Both the position numbers and the translations under genes were made by a program. DNA of 8,701 nt from JACRDV01 sp024860865 [NCBI: Methanobacteriota archaeon]. Its GTDB lineage: Archaea > JACRDV01. This document shows, piece after piece, positions 5,284-8,701 of the stretch. Within the stretch, counting starts at the first letter, position 1. The number at the start of each line of letters is the position of its first letter. The notes beneath the pieces are model-generated. The model worked only from the letters and a program-made list of their open reading frames with translations, ran no database searches and was not told the origin of the DNA. The DNA lies in NCBI GenBank assembly GCA_024860865.1, contig JACRDV010000018.1:1-8701 (forward strand), in the 5' to 3' direction.

Positions 5284-6381
5284 TCACTTAACTGCTTTAG
5301 GTGGAAGAGGAAGCTTTTCATTTTTTCTTCGTTTTATTTCATCAGTTGCTCTATCTCTCTTGTTAATAACAAGCTTTTTAACAGGACCGAAACTAACAGC
5401 TTCTTCTATTTGTACGTAACCTTTCTCTATTGCATTTTTTAGCAATTCTTCTCCAACTTGAGATCTTACTATTGCTGTTGACCAACCAGCAGGAGTACCC
5501 ACTGAACCGACTGATATGTCTGCCAACTCCGCAGAAAAATCAGTACAAACAAGGCAGTGCTCGGGAACGAATCTTTTTACTTCACTCAATGGTATTTCGA
5601 TTTTCTCAGTAGATTCAATTAGAAATTTTCCTTTCTTTATATCCATTTTTTTAACTTTTTTTAGATCCAACCTGGATCCAAAATATTCCACTAATTTCTC
5701 ATATGAAAATGCTTCCATGCAAAATAATCCAACTGTGATTATCTCAAGTTGCTTAACATTCAACAGGCCTTTTTGAAGCTTTCGAACTCCATTTATTTGG
5801 CATGGTGTACCCACAATAGCGATTTTTCTTAATTTTAGTTCTCTAATTGTTTTTCCAAGATTTTGCACAGTGTGGCTTGCCCAATATTTTGTTCCTGCTG
5901 CATTTATTAGGTCCTCAATCGAAGTTACAACCTTTGGTATCGACCTCCATCTTTCATCTTTATCTACGGCCAAAACGCCTTCTATTCTGCCGCTTTCAAG
6001 AGCAGCGCATAGAATAGAAGTTACAGCACCACCATCCTGTGCTTTTTGTAATATCGCTTCCTTTGTTGCTCTTAGCGGGACCACTTTTCTATAGAAGCCT
6101 AAGCTCTCATCGCCGCGTTCTCCAAACACATCCTCAGAGCTAAGAGCTGTTGTCACTGGACAATGATCATAACAAGTTCCATTTTTACTACATTCTAGTG
6201 CTCCTTCATCCAAAACACATTCACTGATCTTCTTGGGTTGTCCGTTAAATCCTAAATTCTTACAAAAAGCAACACATGCTCCACAACGAGTGCAAAAACC
6301 GGGGTCTATAACCTCTGCTTTTAATTCGTCAAAACCTAAGCTCTTCCTTTTTAAGCTGATGTGCCTAATGAGCTGTTGCAC
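5284..6381 (-). CDS. F420-dependent FrhB/FdhB-like iron-sulfur flavoprotein subunit
   Basis: 365 residues of the coenzyme F420 hydrogenase/dehydrogenase beta family. These carry FAD and Fe-S and move electrons between F420 and a partner. Residues 30-40 give CTRCGACVAFC, a [4Fe-4S] site, followed by more cysteines at 55, 64, 70 and 74. The FrhB N domain shows QDGGAVTSILCAALESGRIEG (115-135). The C domain shows IAIVGTPCQINGVRKLQ (187-203), GLFCMEAFSYEKL (218-230) and CLVCTDFSAELADISVG (276-292), ending GWSTAIVRSQVGEELL. Frh, FdhB, Fpo-F-like and glutamate-synthase-linked members look alike, so the exact partner comes from context: HdrA and MvhD upstream. Start is GTG 6381, the only start before the domain, with GAGGAG at 6395-6390 eight bases upstream. 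It overlaps the mvhD end by 17 bases. Confidence 0.88.
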   Translation of the reverse strand: MQQLIRHISLKRKSLGFDELKAEVIDPGFCTRCGACVAFCKNLGFNGQPKKISECVLDEGALECSKNGTCYDHCPVTTALSSEDVFGERGDESLGFYRKVVPLRATKEAILQKAQDGGAVTSILCAALESGRIEGVLAVDKDERWRSIPKVVTSIEDLINAAGTKYWASHTVQNLGKTIRELKLRKIAIVGTPCQINGVRKLQKGLLNVKQLEIITVGLFCMEAFSYEKLVEYFGSRLDLKKVKKMDIKKGKFLIESTEKIEIPLSEVKRFVPEHCLVCTDFSAELADISVGSVGTPAGWSTAIVRSQVGEELLKNAIEKGYVQIEEAVSFGPVKKLVINKRDRATDEIKRRKNEKLPLPPKAVK

Positions 6382-6805
6382 CTTGCTGTCTCCTCAATTT
6401 TATCGGATTAGGACCGAGTTTCTTAGCCCTTTCATACATTTCCTTCGCGCGCTCTGCAAAAAGTTTAGATTCAGATGCTGGAATCCAAAAAATTTCCAAC
6501 CTTTCTCCTCCAAATCCAATTTTGTCTAAAATTTCTTTTGCAAATTTTATCCGCTTTTCAGCTTTCAAATTGCCATCGATGTATCCGCACTGACCTGGCG
6601 CACATCCGCCAACGAAAACTGCATCAGCGCCTTCTTTAAAAGCCTTCAGCACAAACAGGATATCCATTAAGCCACTGCACGGAATTCGTATTATTCTTAC
6701 ATTGGTTGGATACTCCAATCTTTTGGACCCAGCTGCATCTGAAGCAGCATATGCACATTGCTCACATGCAAATCCAATAACTACTGGTTCGTACTCTCTG
6801 TCGAT
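6365..6805 (-). CDS. mvhD: MvhD-like [2Fe-2S] electron-transfer subunit, start unresolved
   Basis: MvhD passes electrons from a hydrogenase or F420 module to HdrA. The frame reads VVIGFACEQCAYAASDAAG, then NVRIIRIPCSG, GADAVFVGGCAPGQCGYIDGN, and ERLEIFWIPASESKLFAE, which are the family's five-cysteine [2Fe-2S] pattern and its tail. The first two cysteines are at codons 6764-6766 and 6755-6757. In the family the CxxC lies near the N-terminus, yet the frame contains no ATG, GTG or TTG between its upstream stop (6823-6821) and TTG 6718, which is past the CxxC. The given end, 6805, is an ATC codon after a GGGGG stretch and is only a placeholder. The 5' part overlaps hdrA in the -1 frame. Deviations from typical MvhD: CSGLMD and GCAPGQCGY, where CSGRVDP and GCHPGDCHY are usual. 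The family is sure; the start is not. Confidence 0.82.
   Translation of the reverse strand: MDREYEPVVIGFACEQCAYAASDAAGSKRLEYPTNVRIIRIPCSGLMDILFVLKAFKEGADAVFVGGCAPGQCGYIDGNLKAEKRIKFAKEILDKIGFGGERLEIFWIPASESKLFAERAKEMYERAKKLGPNPIKLRRQQGATAH
6390..6395 (-). promoter_or_regulatory. ribosome binding site fixing the frhB-like start
   Basis: GAGGAG on the minus strand lies eight bases before GTG 6381. It is inside the mvhD coding end and supports initiation at the GTG, since the frame has no other start before the iron-sulfur motif. Confidence 0.65.
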
Positions 6806-8701
6806 ACTTTTTCCCCCTTTTCATAATCAGCCATTATACCTTCAATTTGTGCAAAAATTTGATCAACTGTAAAATTGCTCCTTTGAAGAGCTCCAGTTGG
6901 ACAAGAACCGCAACATGTCCCACAGCCTCTGCATTCTGCCTCAAAGACTCGAGCTTTTTTCCCCTTGAAAGTTTCTATTAATTTTATAGCACTGTATGGG
7001 CACATCTGCTCACAGATGCCGCATCCTATACAAATGTCTTCACCGATTTTTGCAATTGTTAGCGTTACTTCAATCTCCCCTTTTCCCATTAAGGACATTG
7101 CGCGAGCAGCAGCAGCACTTCCTTGCTCAACAGCCTCAGGTATATCCTTTGGACCGGCACAAGCTCCAGCTATGTAGATCCCCGTTAGAGAACTGTCTAC
7201 AGGAGAGACTTTCGGATGAAGTTCCTTGAGAAATCCATCTTCTCCGAGAGCTATGCGAAGTTTTTCTGCAAGTTTTTGCGTGCCATTAATGGGAACTAGC
7301 GCAGAAGCTAAAACTACTAAATCTGCTTCGACCTTAATCGTCTTTCCTAAAAATGTATCTTCAACTTTCACTATCAAGTTTCTATTCTTTGGATTTTCTA
7401 AAACTTGTGCAACTCTCCCTCGAACTAACTTTAATCCTCTCTCTTGTACATCCTTGTAATACTCCTCATATCCCTTAGAAAAAGCCCTAATGTCCATATA
7501 ACACATGTAAATTTCTATTTTTGGATCTATATCTACAAAAATCATCTTTGCATGTTTCAGTGAAAACATGCAACAAATCTTAGAACAATATTGGAAATGA
7601 TTTATGTCCCTTGAACCTACACACTGAATAAAAACTATTCTCCTAGGAAGTGAACCTTCTGGTCCATCCGATGGCCTAAAAGGTCTGCCATGACTCGGGC
7701 CCTCTGGATCCAACATCCTTGCAAGTTGCAGTTGCGTTATAACATTTTCATATCTTCCATAGCCAAATTCTTCCTTAGCTTTTGGATCCCACTCTTCATA
7801 ACCAATTGCAACAATTATCGTCCCGACTGTTATTTCAATTTCTTCTGGCTTTTGGTTGAAATCAATAGCTTTAGGATCACATACAACCTCGCACATCCCG
7901 CAATTAATGCAGTGATCTTTATCAATTGTATAAACTTGAGGAATAGCTTGAGGATATGCTAAATAAACAGTTTTTCTTACTCCTATTCCTTGCTCAAACT
8001 CATCTGGCAATGTTACAGGGCAAACCTTAACACAATCTCCACAACTCGTGCACTTTTTCTCATCTATGTACCTAGGCTTTCTCACAAGTTTTACTTTGTA
8101 TTCTCCTGCACGCCCAGTTACTTCTTGAACCTCAGTATACGCTAAAATTTGTAGGTTAGGTGCCTTTCGCAGCTCGTTAAATTTCTTGCCCAAAATACAA
8201 AGTGGACAGTCATCAGTTGGAAAAACTTTTCCTAACCGTGCCATATTGCCTCCAAGGTGGGGGAGCTTATCAATTAGATAAACTTTGTAACCAGCATTAG
8301 CGAGGTCTAAAGAGGCTTGAATTCCGGCTGGCCCACCTCCAATAACTAAAGTAGAGGGGACCACTTTAACCTTCATTTTTTCAATTGGCTCGCTCTTCTT
8401 CACTTTCTCTACTGCAGCTGCCACTAAATGCTTGGCTTTCTCTGTAGCTTTTTCTGGATCTTTATAGTGGGGCCATGAGCAATGCTCTCTAACATTTGCA
8501 ACCTCATGAAAGAAAGGATTTAAACCTGCCTCGGCTGTAATTCCATGAAAAGTTTCTTCATGAAGTGTTGGAGTGCAGTGAGAAGTAACTACTCTATCTA
8601 ATTTATATTTCTTTATTGCTTCTCTGACCATATCTCTACCCGGATCAGAGCACAAAAATATATGATGATCTGCGTGAACTACCCCTGGTATCTTCTTAGC
8701 A
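6781..8701 (-). CDS. hdrA: HdrA-like heterodisulfide reductase subunit A, 5' end outside the window
   Basis: 639 residues visible. The frame is open at the edge, and the readable start KKIPGVVHADHHIF continues the family pattern, so roughly the first 60-plus residues with the N-terminal cysteines are missing. In visible numbering: LCSDPGRD 16-23; FAD-binding VIGGGPAGIQASLD 119-132; FPTDDCPLCIL 160-170; CTSCGDCVKVCP 217-228 and CINCGMCEVVC 264-274 (two 4Fe-4S); CVGSRD 360-365; YCSKICCMFSLKHAK 372-386; GPKDIPEAV 516-524; CIGCGICEQMCP 557-568 and CRGCGTCCGSCP 590-601 (two more). HdrA is the flavin core where electrons are split between ferredoxin and heterodisulfide. FPTDDCPLCILGKKF departs from the usual DCSxCILTPKM. 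No hdrB/hdrC follows; MvhD, FrhB and ferredoxin do. The C-terminus overlaps mvhD. Confidence 0.93.
   Translation of the reverse strand, partial: AKKIPGVVHADHHIFLCSDPGRDMVREAIKKYKLDRVVTSHCTPTLHEETFHGITAEAGLNPFFHEVANVREHCSWPHYKDPEKATEKAKHLVAAAVEKVKKSEPIEKMKVKVVPSTLVIGGGPAGIQASLDLANAGYKVYLIDKLPHLGGNMARLGKVFPTDDCPLCILGKKFNELRKAPNLQILAYTEVQEVTGRAGEYKVKLVRKPRYIDEKKCTSCGDCVKVCPVTLPDEFEQGIGVRKTVYLAYPQAIPQVYTIDKDHCINCGMCEVVCDPKAIDFNQKPEEIEITVGTIIVAIGYEEWDPKAKEEFGYGRYENVITQLQLARMLDPEGPSHGRPFRPSDGPEGSLPRRIVFIQCVGSRDINHFQYCSKICCMFSLKHAKMIFVDIDPKIEIYMCYMDIRAFSKGYEEYYKDVQERGLKLVRGRVAQVLENPKNRNLIVKVEDTFLGKTIKVEADLVVLASALVPINGTQKLAEKLRIALGEDGFLKELHPKVSPVDSSLTGIYIAGACAGPKDIPEAVEQGSAAAARAMSLMGKGEIEVTLTIAKIGEDICIGCGICEQMCPYSAIKLIETFKGKKARVFEAECRGCGTCCGSCPTGALQRSNFTVDQIFAQIEGIMADYEKGEKVSTESTNQ

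Noticed and set aside
5280-5321. Upstream extension of the ferredoxin gene to 5321
   Set aside because: It overlaps the frhB-like end by 38 bases, is unlike the conserved unit, and ATG 5279 fits the four-base intergenic spacing.
5516-7962. Rightward open frames of 60-98 codons opposite frhB, mvhD and hdrA
   Set aside because: All antisense to well-supported Fe-S genes; they lack ribosome sites and domain patterns.
1-8701. tRNA, rRNA, insertion sequence or transposase
   Set aside because: No cloverleaf with a GGTTCRANTC arm, no rRNA signature and no DDE or Y1 transposase-like protein was found on either strand by eye.

Overview
The window most likely comes from an AT-rich, anaerobic archaeon. 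The evidence is a TrmB-family regulator, TTTATATA/CTTATAAA-type TATA boxes before genes, a T/C-tract after a stop codon, frequent GTG starts, an F420-type FrhB/FdhB protein beside HdrA and MvhD, and a multiheme cytochrome ending in a CGP-CTERM-like tail. This mix occurs in cytochrome-bearing euryarchaeal anaerobes (Archaeoglobi, ANME-1/Syntrophoarchaeia, Hadarchaeia-like groups). The sequence alone does not fix the lineage.

Layout, left to right. 1-44 may hold the first codons of a leftward gene cut by the edge. 179-750 (+) is a two-gene toxin-antitoxin operon: a DUF4258-like protein, then an antitoxin joining a YgiT-type zinc finger to an AbrB/MazE DNA-binding domain, with a perfect 7-bp inverted repeat in the promoter. 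890-1657 (-) is fdhD, whose sulfur-transfer motif has lost one cysteine. 1784-3052 (-) is an exported cytochrome with eight CXXCH motifs. 3053-3521 is an AT-rich divergent intergenic region with clustered CAC-type half-sites before a TrmB-family regulator (3522-4340, +). 4341-4832 holds no convincing protein gene. It is more GC-rich than its surroundings and looks like a structured RNA locus ending in a 78-nt tandem repeat. The two repeat copies differ mainly at positions that keep base pairing.

4833-8701 (-) is one tight electron-transfer operon in transcription order hdrA (5' end outside the window), mvhD, an frhB/fdhB-like gene and a duplicated two-cluster ferredoxin. Inferred assembly: FrhB exchanges electrons with F420/F420H2, MvhD links it to the flavin-containing HdrA, and the last ferredoxin carries electrons in or out. 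No hdrB or hdrC is visible, so the final partner is unknown. mvhD reads open through its conserved N-terminal CxxC but has no ATG, GTG or TTG start there and overlaps the end of hdrA in the -1 frame. This implies an HdrA-MvhD frameshift fusion, a rare start codon, or a one-base sequence error.

Most notable: the covarying tandem RNA-like repeat and the GC-rich structured block before it (4390-4800), the hdrA/mvhD junction, the CGP-CTERM octaheme cytochrome, and the FdhD lacking CxxC.
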